Below, piece by piece: positions 17,619-25,405 of a DNA stretch of 64,000 nucleotides (positions are counted from its first letter, which is position 1; every line of letters begins with the position of its first letter). The translations under genes and the position numbers were made by a program. The notes beneath the pieces were generated by a model, which worked only from the letters and a program-made list of their open reading frames with translations, did no database searches and had not been told where the DNA came from. The DNA is from Polyangiaceae bacterium (lineage in GTDB: Bacteria > Myxococcota_A > Polyangia > Polyangiales > Polyangiaceae), in assembly GCA_023150915.1 (NCBI GenBank), contig JAKLKA010000005.1, positions 51,537-115,536 on the forward strand, read 5' to 3'.

Positions 17619-18041
17619 TCACCCCGCGCCCAGCGCATCGGCCCGCTGCATTGCGCCCCGCACGCCGTACAGGGTCGAGTCGTCGGGCGGGAGCACCGGC
17701 CCGAGCGCTGCGCTGGCAGCGACGGCGCAGAGCTGGTGCAGGGCGTGCTCGGTTGCGCCGGCCTCGGGCTCGATCTCCCACACCGTAGCGCAACGCGCAG
17801 CCAGATCGGACATCCCGGCGGCACGCCCCGCGAGCTCGGCCCGCCGCGCCCGGGCCACGTCGGGCGCCGTGGCCGCGCGCGCACGCAGGCCGAAGCTGGA
17901 GCCAGCGAGGCGCACGCACGCGCTCGTGTCGTGTGCCCCCAGCACCTCGAGGTCCAGGCCGAAGTGCCGGGTGGCGTTCCTCACCAGCGCGGCGAGATCG
18001 ACACGCGGCTCGGCCGTTTGCGCAAACACCAGGATCGGCAC
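17619..18041 (-). CDS. Hypothetical protein (140 aa)
   Basis: A minus-strand frame convergent with the preceding lipoprotein gene. The sequence looks protein-like (MPILVFAQTAEPRVDLAALV, then RHFGLDLEVLGAHDTSACVRLAGSSF) and ends in a helical Ala-rich part. A plus-strand frame of similar length overlaps it but reads as low-complexity Arg/Pro, so the minus strand is preferred. No signal peptide or known domain. It is divergent from the 90-residue gene at 18066. Confidence 0.5.
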   Translation of the reverse strand: MPILVFAQTAEPRVDLAALVRNATRHFGLDLEVLGAHDTSACVRLAGSSFGLRARAATAPDVARARRAELAGRAAGMSDLAARCATVWEIEPEAGATEHALHQLCAVAASAALGPVLPPDDSTLYGVRGAMQRADALGAG

Positions 18042-18065
18042 CGGGCCCTAGTGTAAGGTCGGCGC

Positions 18066-18338
18066 GTGTCCGGCGGCAGGCTGAACCTGGTGCTCGAGGG
18101 CGAGCGGCGCTACGCGGTCGAGATCTCGACGGGCGACCAGACCTGGCACGCCACCCTCGAGATCGACCCAGCAGGGCACGTGGGCTTCGGCGCGTGGCAG
18201 CCGCCCGATCCCCCCGCATGGCTGTGCCAGGCGGCCACGGCCGTGATGCGGGCCGAATGGCGGGCGCGGCAGGTCCCGGACGCGCCGCCCTGGCCGCGAC
18301 GCATCACGCGGTGGCGCCGCGGCCCCGACGACGTATGA
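18066..18338 (+). CDS. Small hypothetical protein (90 aa)
   Basis: GTG start at 18066. The N-terminal half is beta-like and hydrophilic (LVLEGERRYAVEI, then WHATLEIDPAGHVGFGAWQP) and the C-terminal half is Trp/Arg/Pro-rich. Codon use matches the neighbours, which supports translation. No domain is recognised. It may share a promoter region with the divergent gene at 17619-18041, separated by only 24 bp. Confidence 0.5.
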   Translation: MSGGRLNLVLEGERRYAVEISTGDQTWHATLEIDPAGHVGFGAWQPPDPPAWLCQAATAVMRAEWRARQVPDAPPWPRRITRWRRGPDDV

Positions 18339-18402
18339 CCACTGGCGCCGGCGGACCGACCCAACCCCCACCCTCTGCACTAGTCTAACGGGAACTAGAA
18401 CC

Positions 18403-21246
18403 ATGCGCGCTCGGCTCTCGATTCTGGCTTTCATCGCTGTCCCGCTGATCGCGTGCGCCCCCGCGGCCGCCAAGCCCGCCGCGGCGCCGCCGCCGGCCCC
18501 CGGCGCGAAAAAGGTCGCGCCCGCGGTCGCCGACCGCGCGAAGGCCGGGCGCGAGGCGCTGGACGCCAGCAAGTACGGTGAGGCCGAGGCGCACTTTCGT
18601 GCCGCGCTGGGCGGGGCCAAGCGCGGCGAAGCGGCCTTGGGCTTGGCCGAGACGTTGCTCGTGACCGGGCGCTACGACGAGGCCGTCAAGACCGCGCGCA
18701 CGGCTGCGGCCAGCAAGGCCACCAAGCTCGAGGCGGCCTGGGTCGAGGGCGAGGCGCTGCGGCGCCAGGGCAAGCTGGCCGAGTCCGAGGCGGCGCTGCG
18801 CAAGGTCGAGAAAGAGCCCGAGGCGCGCCGCGCGCGGCTGCTTTTGGGCGAGGTGCTGCTCGAGCGAGGCGCAGAGCAAGACGCCGAGCCCGTGCTGATG
18901 ACCCTGGTCAGCGACTACAACGACGACAAGATCACCAAGACCGACGGCCGCGGGCTGTCGTGGGTGGGGCGCGCCGCACACCTCTTGCGAGCGCCTCGAG
19001 ACGCCAACGACGCATTCAACGAGTCCGAGCGCGTACTGAAGAGCGACGTTCCGACGCTGCTCTGGCGCGCCGAGCTGTTCCTGGAGAAGTACGACCCCGG
19101 CCACGCGGAAGAGGTCACCAAGGAAGTGCTGGCCAAGGCGCCCAATCACCCGGATGCGCTGGTGACCCTGGCGTTCGTGAAGCTGGAGCAGGCGTTCGAC
19201 TTCGACGAGGCCGAGCGCCTGGCGCGGAAGGCGCTGGCCATCAATCCCAAGCTGGGCCGACCCTACGTGGTCCTGGCCGGCATCGCGCTGCGCGACATGG
19301 AGCTTTCGGACGCCGAGAAGCACGTGGCCGAAGGCCTGAAGCACAACCCGCGGGACCTGGAGCTGCTCAGCATGCGCGCCGCCGCGCACTTCTTGGCCGA
19401 CGACACCGCCGGCTTCGAGGCCGCGAAGAAGGCGGTGCTCGACCTGAACCCGCGCTACACCAAGATGTTCCAGATCATCGGCGACTTTGCCGACTGGGAG
19501 CACCGCTACGACGAGATCGTGGCGATGATGCGCGAGGCCGTGCGCATCGACAAGCGTGACGCCAAGGCCCACGCGCAGCTGGGGCTGAACCTGATTCGCT
19601 CGGGCAACGACGACGACGGCGTCAAGTCGCTGAAGACCGCCTTCGACAAAGACCCGTTCAACGTGCGCGTGTACAACACGCTGAACCTGTACGACCGCGA
19701 CATCCCCCAAAACTACGTGACGGTGAAGCACAAGCTGTTCACCTTCCGCTATCACAAGGACGAAAAGCCCATCCTCGAGCGCTACGTGCCCGGCTTGATG
19801 GAGACGGCGTGGAAGAAGATGGTGAAGGACTACGGCTTCACCCCCAGCACGCCGGTGGGCATCGAGCTGTATGCCGAGCGGCCGAACTTCGCGATCCGAA
19901 CCAGTGGCCTGCCTTCCACCGCGATTCAGGGGGTGTGCTTCGGCAAGACGCTGGCCAGCATGAGCACCATGCACGAGAAGTTCAATCTGGGCATGACGCT
20001 GTGGCACGAGCTGGCCCACGTGTTCCACATTCAGCTGTCGAAGAGCCACGTGCCGCGCTGGTTCACCGAGGGGCTGGCCGAGCACGAGACCCTGGTGGAG
20101 CGCGCCGAGTGGGCCCGCGAGCACGACCCCGACTTGTACCAGGCGCTGCGCAGCGATCGCTTGCCCAAGGTCGGGGCGATGACCAAGGCCTTCACGCGCG
20201 CCGAAGAGATGAGTGACGTGGCGACGGCCTATTACGCCTCGAGCCAGATCATGGTGATGCTGGTCAAGAAGCACGGCATGGCGAAGATGGCCGAGATGCT
20301 TCGGCTGTGGGGCCAGGGCAAGACCACGCCCGACGCGGTGCAGAAGGCGCTGGGGCAGAGCGCCGACGCGCTGGACCAGGAGTTTCGCGGCTGGGCCGAG
20401 CAGCGCCTGTCACGCTTCAAGCAGCAGTTCGTGCCGATTTCGCGCACCGGCCCCTACGACAAGGCCAAGGCCGAGGCCGAGAAGGCGCCGAACGACGCGC
20501 TCAAGCAGACGGTGTACGCCCTGGCCGCGCTGAAGAGCGGCAAGAAGGACGAGGCCACCTCGGCCCTCGAGGCGGCGCTCAAGGCCGATCCGAAATTCCC
20601 CGACGCGATCTGGATCAAGGCGCGGGTGGCCCTGGGCAAGAAGCAGGTGCCCGAGGCCGAGGCACTGCTCACCAGCCTGGTGACCGGCGGCAGCGACGGC
20701 TATTCCGTGCAGATGGCCCTGGCCGACATCGCCGAGGCCAAGGGCGACACTCCGAAGATGGCCGCCGCGCTGGAACGCGCGCACCAGCACGATCCGACCG
20801 CGGCCGAGCCCATCTCGGCCCTGGTGGATCTGGCGAAGAAGCAGGGGCGCGCCGACAAAGAGCTAGAGGGCCTGCGCAAGCTGGCGCTGATCGAAGAGCA
20901 CGACGGTCGGGTGCATCGGCGGCTGATGCGCGCGCTGCTCGACAAGAAGCTGTACAAAGAGGCCAAAGACGCCGGCGAGCGAGCGCTGTGGGTCGAGATC
21001 AGCGGCCTCGAGACCCACGCCCTCTTCGCCGAGGTGCTGGTGGCGAACAAGATGATCCCGCGGGCGGTCTACGAGCTCGAGAGTGCCGTGCTCTGCCCCG
21101 CCAGGCCCGAGAAGAAGGCCGACGCGCACGCCCAGCTGGCCGAGACTTATCTGCTGGTGCCGAACCGCCCGGCGGCCCAGAAGAACGCGGCCCTTGCCAG
21201 GAAGCTCGATCCGAACAACCCGCGGCTCAAGAAGCTGAAGATCTGA
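18403..21246 (+). CDS. TPR-repeat lipoprotein with MA-family metallopeptidase domain
   Basis: 947 residues. The signal (MRARLSILAFIAVPLIAC) has a lipobox ending at Cys18, followed by an Ala/Pro linker. TPR units fill about residues 45-430. A gluzincin peptidase domain follows, with HELAH at 535-539 and the third ligand Glu in WFTEGLAEHE about 25 residues later, so the zinc site is complete. More TPRs continue to the end (repeats such as LAAL, AEALL and RALLDKKLYKEAKDAGERAL). The layout suggests an envelope-anchored protease or scaffold whose TPR arms bring partners to the active site. Target unknown. Confidence 0.85.
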   Translation: MRARLSILAFIAVPLIACAPAAAKPAAAPPPAPGAKKVAPAVADRAKAGREALDASKYGEAEAHFRAALGGAKRGEAALGLAETLLVTGRYDEAVKTARTAAASKATKLEAAWVEGEALRRQGKLAESEAALRKVEKEPEARRARLLLGEVLLERGAEQDAEPVLMTLVSDYNDDKITKTDGRGLSWVGRAAHLLRAPRDANDAFNESERVLKSDVPTLLWRAELFLEKYDPGHAEEVTKEVLAKAPNHPDALVTLAFVKLEQAFDFDEAERLARKALAINPKLGRPYVVLAGIALRDMELSDAEKHVAEGLKHNPRDLELLSMRAAAHFLADDTAGFEAAKKAVLDLNPRYTKMFQIIGDFADWEHRYDEIVAMMREAVRIDKRDAKAHAQLGLNLIRSGNDDDGVKSLKTAFDKDPFNVRVYNTLNLYDRDIPQNYVTVKHKLFTFRYHKDEKPILERYVPGLMETAWKKMVKDYGFTPSTPVGIELYAERPNFAIRTSGLPSTAIQGVCFGKTLASMSTMHEKFNLGMTLWHELAHVFHIQLSKSHVPRWFTEGLAEHETLVERAEWAREHDPDLYQALRSDRLPKVGAMTKAFTRAEEMSDVATAYYASSQIMVMLVKKHGMAKMAEMLRLWGQGKTTPDAVQKALGQSADALDQEFRGWAEQRLSRFKQQFVPISRTGPYDKAKAEAEKAPNDALKQTVYALAALKSGKKDEATSALEAALKADPKFPDAIWIKARVALGKKQVPEAEALLTSLVTGGSDGYSVQMALADIAEAKGDTPKMAAALERAHQHDPTAAEPISALVDLAKKQGRADKELEGLRKLALIEEHDGRVHRRLMRALLDKKLYKEAKDAGERALWVEISGLETHALFAEVLVANKMIPRAVYELESAVLCPARPEKKADAHAQLAETYLLVPNRPAAQKNAALARKLDPNNPRLKKLKI

Positions 21247-21252
21247 GGGGCG

Positions 21253-22170
21253 CTACTCGCAGGTTGCGCCCAGGCACGCCGCGAGCTCGGCGCCGCAGAA
21301 CTTCTGCGCGCACGACATGACGCTGCTCGGGCCGTCGGCGCAGTCGGCGATTTTCTCGACGTTCTGGAACGCGCAGCTCAGGGTCTGATCGACGAAGAAC
21401 TGCACGTCGGCGCAGCCCTTCGACACGCAGTTCGCGACGCACGACACGCTGAAGTTCGGCGGATCTTCGTCCAGCTCGACGCAGCCGAGCGCGCAGGTGA
21501 CGATCATGAAGCACGACAAGAGCTCGCACTCGCCGCAGTCTTGATGGCAGTTCGAGCAGGTCTCGAACTGCGACGCCTCGCACTTGCCGTTGCCGCACAC
21601 GCTGCACACGCCGCAGTCTTGGGTGCACGACGCGCAGTTCTCGCTTCCGGCGCAGGCGCCGTCGCCACACCCCGCGCACTTGCCGCAATCTTCTTGGCAG
21701 GTGAAGCACGACTCGCCGTCGGCGGCCGAACAGCTGCCGTCCCCGCAGGTCTCGCACTTGCCGCAGTCTGGCGCGCACGACTGACAGGTCTCAGCGCCCT
21801 TGCAGTACCCGTCCCCGCAGGTGGGGCAGGCCCCGCAGTCTTGGCTGCACGACAGGCAGCTCTCGGCGGCGTTGCAGGTGCCGTTGCCGCAGCTGTCACA
21901 CAGCCCGCAATCTTCGGGGCACGAGCTACAGCTTTCGCTCGGGTCGCACACGCCGTCGTTGCAGGTTTCGCACAGGCCACAGTCGAGGGGGCAGGTGGTG
22001 CACGACTCGCCCGGCTTGCACTTGCCGTCGCCGCACGACGCCCCGCCGCCAGACCCACCCGCCCCGGGCGCGTCGTCGAGCTCGAGCCCGCTGCGGCCGC
22101 AGCCCGGGCCTGCCAGAAGCGCGACGACGCAGAGGGTGATCGACGCGAGTGCGACGCGGGCGGCTTTCAC
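21253..22170 (-). CDS. Cysteine-rich repeat lipoprotein (seven CGDGxC-type repeats)
   Basis: 305 residues, GTG start. A lipoprotein signal (LLAGPGC) is followed by seven tandem units of about 23 residues with the pattern CGDGxCxxxExCxxCxxDCGxC, running from about residue 45 to 210. Each unit has six Cys, and all seven are intact. The C-terminal 90 residues hold ten further Cys in a different spacing. Such Cys-rich surface proteins are common in Myxococcota; the repeats are probably disulfide- or metal-stabilised knots. Function unknown. It is convergent with the TPR protease gene (6 bp apart). Confidence 0.85.
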   Translation of the reverse strand: MKAARVALASITLCVVALLAGPGCGRSGLELDDAPGAGGSGGGASCGDGKCKPGESCTTCPLDCGLCETCNDGVCDPSESCSSCPEDCGLCDSCGNGTCNAAESCLSCSQDCGACPTCGDGYCKGAETCQSCAPDCGKCETCGDGSCSAADGESCFTCQEDCGKCAGCGDGACAGSENCASCTQDCGVCSVCGNGKCEASQFETCSNCHQDCGECELLSCFMIVTCALGCVELDEDPPNFSVSCVANCVSKGCADVQFFVDQTLSCAFQNVEKIADCADGPSSVMSCAQKFCGAELAACLGATCE

Positions 22171-22201
22171 CCCGGTACTCTAGCGTTGCCCGAGGGGCAG
22201 G

Positions 22202-23578
22202 TCACTCTTCCGGCTCGTCTTTGCCGCGCAGGCCCAAGGCTTTCGCCTTCTTGTACAAGTGGCTGCGCTCCAGGCCCAGCGCCCGCGCCGTGGCGGCCAT
22301 CTGCCCGCCGTGGTGGACCATGGCCTCTTCCAAGATGGTGCGCTCTGCTTCGTCCACCAGCACGCGAAACGGCACCCCCGAGCGAAACAGGCCGGTGTGT
22401 GCCACGGTGGCCGAGAGCCCCAGCGAGCGGGCGACGTCTTCGCCGGTGATCTTGTCGTCGGGGCTGAGGATCACGAGCCGCTCGATCAAGTTGCGAAGCT
22501 CGCGCACGTTGCCCGGAAACGAGTGGCGCGTCAGTGCCTCGAGCGCCGACGGCTCGAGCGCCACGCCGGGGCGCGCGTTGGCCTTGGCTGCCTGCGTCAA
22601 GAACTGACCCGCGAGCAGCGGAATGTCCTCGCGGCGCGCGCGCAGCGGGGGCAACTCGAGCGGCAGCACGTTGAGTCGATCGTACAGGTCGGGGCGGAAG
22701 CCGCCCTCGCGGCAGGCGGTGACCAGGTCCCGATTGGTGGCGGCCACGACCCGAACGTCGACCTTCAGCACCTCGCTGCCGCCCACGCGCTCGATCTCGC
22801 GCTCTTGCAGCACGCGCAAGAGCTTGGCTTGCATCGCCAGCGGCATGTCCCCCACCTCGTCCAAGAACAGCGAGCCCGAGTGGGCCCGCTCGAACTTGCC
22901 GCGCCGCTGCTTGGTGGCCCCGGTGAACGCGCCCGCCTCGTGGCCGAACAGCTCGCTCTCGATCAGCTCGGCGGGCACCGCCGCGCAGTTCAGCTTCTCG
23001 TACGGGCCCTTGGCTCGGGGCGAGGCGCGGTGAATGGCCCGCGCCACCAGCTCTTTGCCCGTGCCGCGCTCACCGGTGATCAGCACGCTGGCCGCGGCCT
23101 TGGCGGCCCGCGTGACCTGCTCGCGCAGGTCGCGCATCGCACGACTGTGCCCGATCAGCTCGTCGAAGAAGCCGGTCTCGGCCCGAAGCTCGGCGGCGGT
23201 TTCTTCGGCGCGCATCAGGCGCAGCGTGTTTTCGAGGACCACCAGCAGGCGATCGGTCGACACGGGCTTCTCGAGGAAGTCGAGCGCCCCGAGGCGCGTG
23301 GCCCGCACTGCGGTGTCGATGGTGGCGTGCCCGCTCATCATGATGACCGGTGTCTCGACCCCCGACTTGCGCAAGCGCTCGAGCAGCTCGACGCCGTTGC
23401 CGTCCGGAAGCGAGACGTCGAGCAAGAGCACGTCGTAGCTCCGCTTCGACAGACGCTCTTCCGCCAGCGCGACGCCCCCGGCTACGTCCACCGTGTAGCC
23501 CTCGAGCGAGAGTGCCTTCTTCAGCGTGCTCAGAATGGAGGGCTCGTCGTCCACGACGAGAATTTGGCCGCGCGGCAT
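22202..23578 (-). CDS. Sigma-54-dependent response regulator (NtrC family)
   Basis: 458 residues with receiver, AAA+ and Fis-type DNA-binding domains in order. The receiver has DDE and the phospho-Asp in VLLLDVSLPDGNG. The AAA+ domain (about 140-370) carries Walker A GERGTGKE, the sigma-54 contact loop GAFTGA and Walker B LFLDEVGD. The C-terminal helix-turn-helix is QMAATARALGLERSHLYKKAKALGL. It activates RNA polymerase holoenzyme containing sigma-54 after phosphorylation. No partner kinase is adjacent. A perfect palindrome lies directly upstream of its start. Confidence 0.94.
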   Translation of the reverse strand: MPRGQILVVDDEPSILSTLKKALSLEGYTVDVAGGVALAEERLSKRSYDVLLLDVSLPDGNGVELLERLRKSGVETPVIMMSGHATIDTAVRATRLGALDFLEKPVSTDRLLVVLENTLRLMRAEETAAELRAETGFFDELIGHSRAMRDLREQVTRAAKAAASVLITGERGTGKELVARAIHRASPRAKGPYEKLNCAAVPAELIESELFGHEAGAFTGATKQRRGKFERAHSGSLFLDEVGDMPLAMQAKLLRVLQEREIERVGGSEVLKVDVRVVAATNRDLVTACREGGFRPDLYDRLNVLPLELPPLRARREDIPLLAGQFLTQAAKANARPGVALEPSALEALTRHSFPGNVRELRNLIERLVILSPDDKITGEDVARSLGLSATVAHTGLFRSGVPFRVLVDEAERTILEEAMVHHGGQMAATARALGLERSHLYKKAKALGLRGKDEPEE

Positions 23579-23582
23579 CGGG

Positions 23583-23605
23583 CCGCGACCTTGCCAAGGT
23601 CGCGG
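23583..23605. promoter_or_regulatory. 23-bp perfect palindrome at the start of the NtrC-type gene
   Basis: Arms CCGCGACCTTG and CAAGGTCGCGG with a one-base centre, ending 4 bp before the start codon of the regulator on the minus strand. As DNA it could be an operator in the divergent region shared with the J-domain gene. As RNA, the 11-bp stem would bury the ribosome binding region. Which applies cannot be told from sequence. Confidence 0.55.
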
Positions 23606-23697
23606 GGCGACGCCAAGCGCCGCGGCCGATGCGCCAATTTCCCCGGAAGTCCTGCACCGCTCCCGCGCCGCCCCGGCTCTGCTAGTCTCATCGGCCC

Positions 23698-25401
23698 ATG
23701 TCCGAGGCGACTGCGACCGGCAAGCTCGAGACGACGCCGCTCTCGCAGCTGTTGGTCTATGCGCTCGACAAGGGGCTGACGGGCTCGTTCATCTTTCAGT
23801 CGCCCGACCGCCAGAAGAGCGCGCTCTATCTGCGGGGCGGCGCACCTGCCAACGCCAAGACGGGCCAGCCGGTGATTCACCTGGGCCGCCTGCTGCTCGA
23901 GCTGGGGAAGATCGACGAAGACGTCTACAACGCCACCCTGTCGCGCGTGGCGAAGGAGCGCGCGCTCCACGGAAAGCTCTTGCTCGACGCCGGCGCCATC
24001 GATCAGCCCACACTCGACGCGGCGCTCTCAGAGCAGCTCTTGCGGCAGGTCGTGTGGATGTTCTCGCTCAGCCCGAAGACCGGCTACGCCTATTACGACG
24101 GCAAGAACTTCCTCGACAAATGGGGCGGCGGGCCCGTCACGCTGGAACCCCTGGGGCTGATCTGGCGCGGCATCCGGCGCTACGAGAACGTGCAGCGGGT
24201 GGATTTGGCGCTGGCGCGGCTCGGGGCCCGGCAGCTGCGCCTGCACCCCGCGGCTCAGATCGCGCGCTTCGCTCTGGCCGACTCCGAGCGGGCGGTGCTC
24301 GACGTGATCCGCGCCAAACCGCAGACCTTGACCGAGCTGCTCGACTCGGGAGTGGCCGACGTGGTCGAGACCAAGCGCCTGGTCTTTGCGCTGATGATCA
24401 CCCGCCATCTCGAGGTGGGCGCGCACCCGCTCGGAATCGGCCTGCGGCCCACGCCGCCGCGCAGCGTCACGCCGCCACCACCCTCGGTCCGGCCGCAGTC
24501 TGCCGTTGCCCCGCCGCCCCTGGCGTCGTCGCCGGTGGCGTCGTCGCCGGTGGCGTCGTCGCCCATCGCGGCCCTGATCGGCTCGTCGCCGATTGCCGCG
24601 CCGCCGCCGTCCACCCGCGCGCCAGCATCGGTTGCCCCCCAGAGCGAGCCCCCGCACGTGGCCGAGCTGCGAAAAGAGTTGCGCGAGCTCGACGAGAAGA
24701 TGCCGCACCAGAACTATTACGAGATGCTGGGCGTGCCCATCAAGGCAGCCAGCGCCGAGATCTCGGCGGCGTTCTTCAACCTGGCGAAGAAGTGGCACCC
24801 CGATCGGCTCGGCCCCGAATTTGCCGCGTTGAAAGACGACGTGGTGAAGGTCTTCGCTCGGATGACCGAGGCGCACCAGGCCCTCACCGACGACGACCGG
24901 CGCCGTGACTATGACGTGCTGGTGAAGGATGGCGGCGGCACCGAGGCCGAGCAGCAAGAGGTCAACAAGATCATGAACGCCGTCGTGGCGTACCAGAAGG
25001 CGTCGGTGTACTTCCGAAAAGGCAACCTGGCCGAGGCCGAATCGCTGGCGAAGCAGGCGATCGATGGCGACCCGGAACAGGCAGAATATCGCGCTTTGTG
25101 GGTGCAGTGCGAGGCGCAGAAGCCGGCGCGGGCGGTGAAGGGCGACTACAGCGATCTGATCGCGATGATGGACGACGCGGTGAAGCGCGAGCCCGAGAAC
25201 GAACGCGTTCGCATGGCTCGCGGTGACCTGCTGAAGCGTGCCGGCAAGCTCGAGCAAGCCGTGGTGGATTTTCGCTGGGTTGCCAGGCACTTTCCCAACA
25301 ACACCGACGCAGCACGCGAAGTGCGCCTGTTCGCCATGCGGGGCGAGGCCAAAGAAGAGAAGGAAAAGGGCGGGCTGCTCGGCAAGTTCTTCAAGCGCTG
25401 A
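23698..25401 (+). CDS. DUF4388 - J-domain - TPR protein
   Basis: 567 residues. An N-terminal DUF4388/PATAN-like domain (about 1-110: KLETTPLSQLLVYALDKG, then GSFIFQSPD) is followed by a winged-helix-like part to 240 and a Pro/Ala/Val linker with a repeated VASSP. A J domain has the HPD tripeptide at about 367-369 (KKWHPDRLG). TPR-like helices run from about 420 to 550 and the tail is basic. J domains stimulate Hsp70 ATPase activity, while DUF4388 domains occur in myxobacterial signalling proteins. The combination suggests a regulated co-chaperone; cytoplasmic, no signal peptide. A possible extended -10 (TGCTAGTCT) precedes the gene. Confidence 0.88.
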   Translation: MSEATATGKLETTPLSQLLVYALDKGLTGSFIFQSPDRQKSALYLRGGAPANAKTGQPVIHLGRLLLELGKIDEDVYNATLSRVAKERALHGKLLLDAGAIDQPTLDAALSEQLLRQVVWMFSLSPKTGYAYYDGKNFLDKWGGGPVTLEPLGLIWRGIRRYENVQRVDLALARLGARQLRLHPAAQIARFALADSERAVLDVIRAKPQTLTELLDSGVADVVETKRLVFALMITRHLEVGAHPLGIGLRPTPPRSVTPPPPSVRPQSAVAPPPLASSPVASSPVASSPIAALIGSSPIAAPPPSTRAPASVAPQSEPPHVAELRKELRELDEKMPHQNYYEMLGVPIKAASAEISAAFFNLAKKWHPDRLGPEFAALKDDVVKVFARMTEAHQALTDDDRRRDYDVLVKDGGGTEAEQQEVNKIMNAVVAYQKASVYFRKGNLAEAESLAKQAIDGDPEQAEYRALWVQCEAQKPARAVKGDYSDLIAMMDDAVKREPENERVRMARGDLLKRAGKLEQAVVDFRWVARHFPNNTDAAREVRLFAMRGEAKEEKEKGGLLGKFFKR

Positions 25402-25405
25402 CCGG

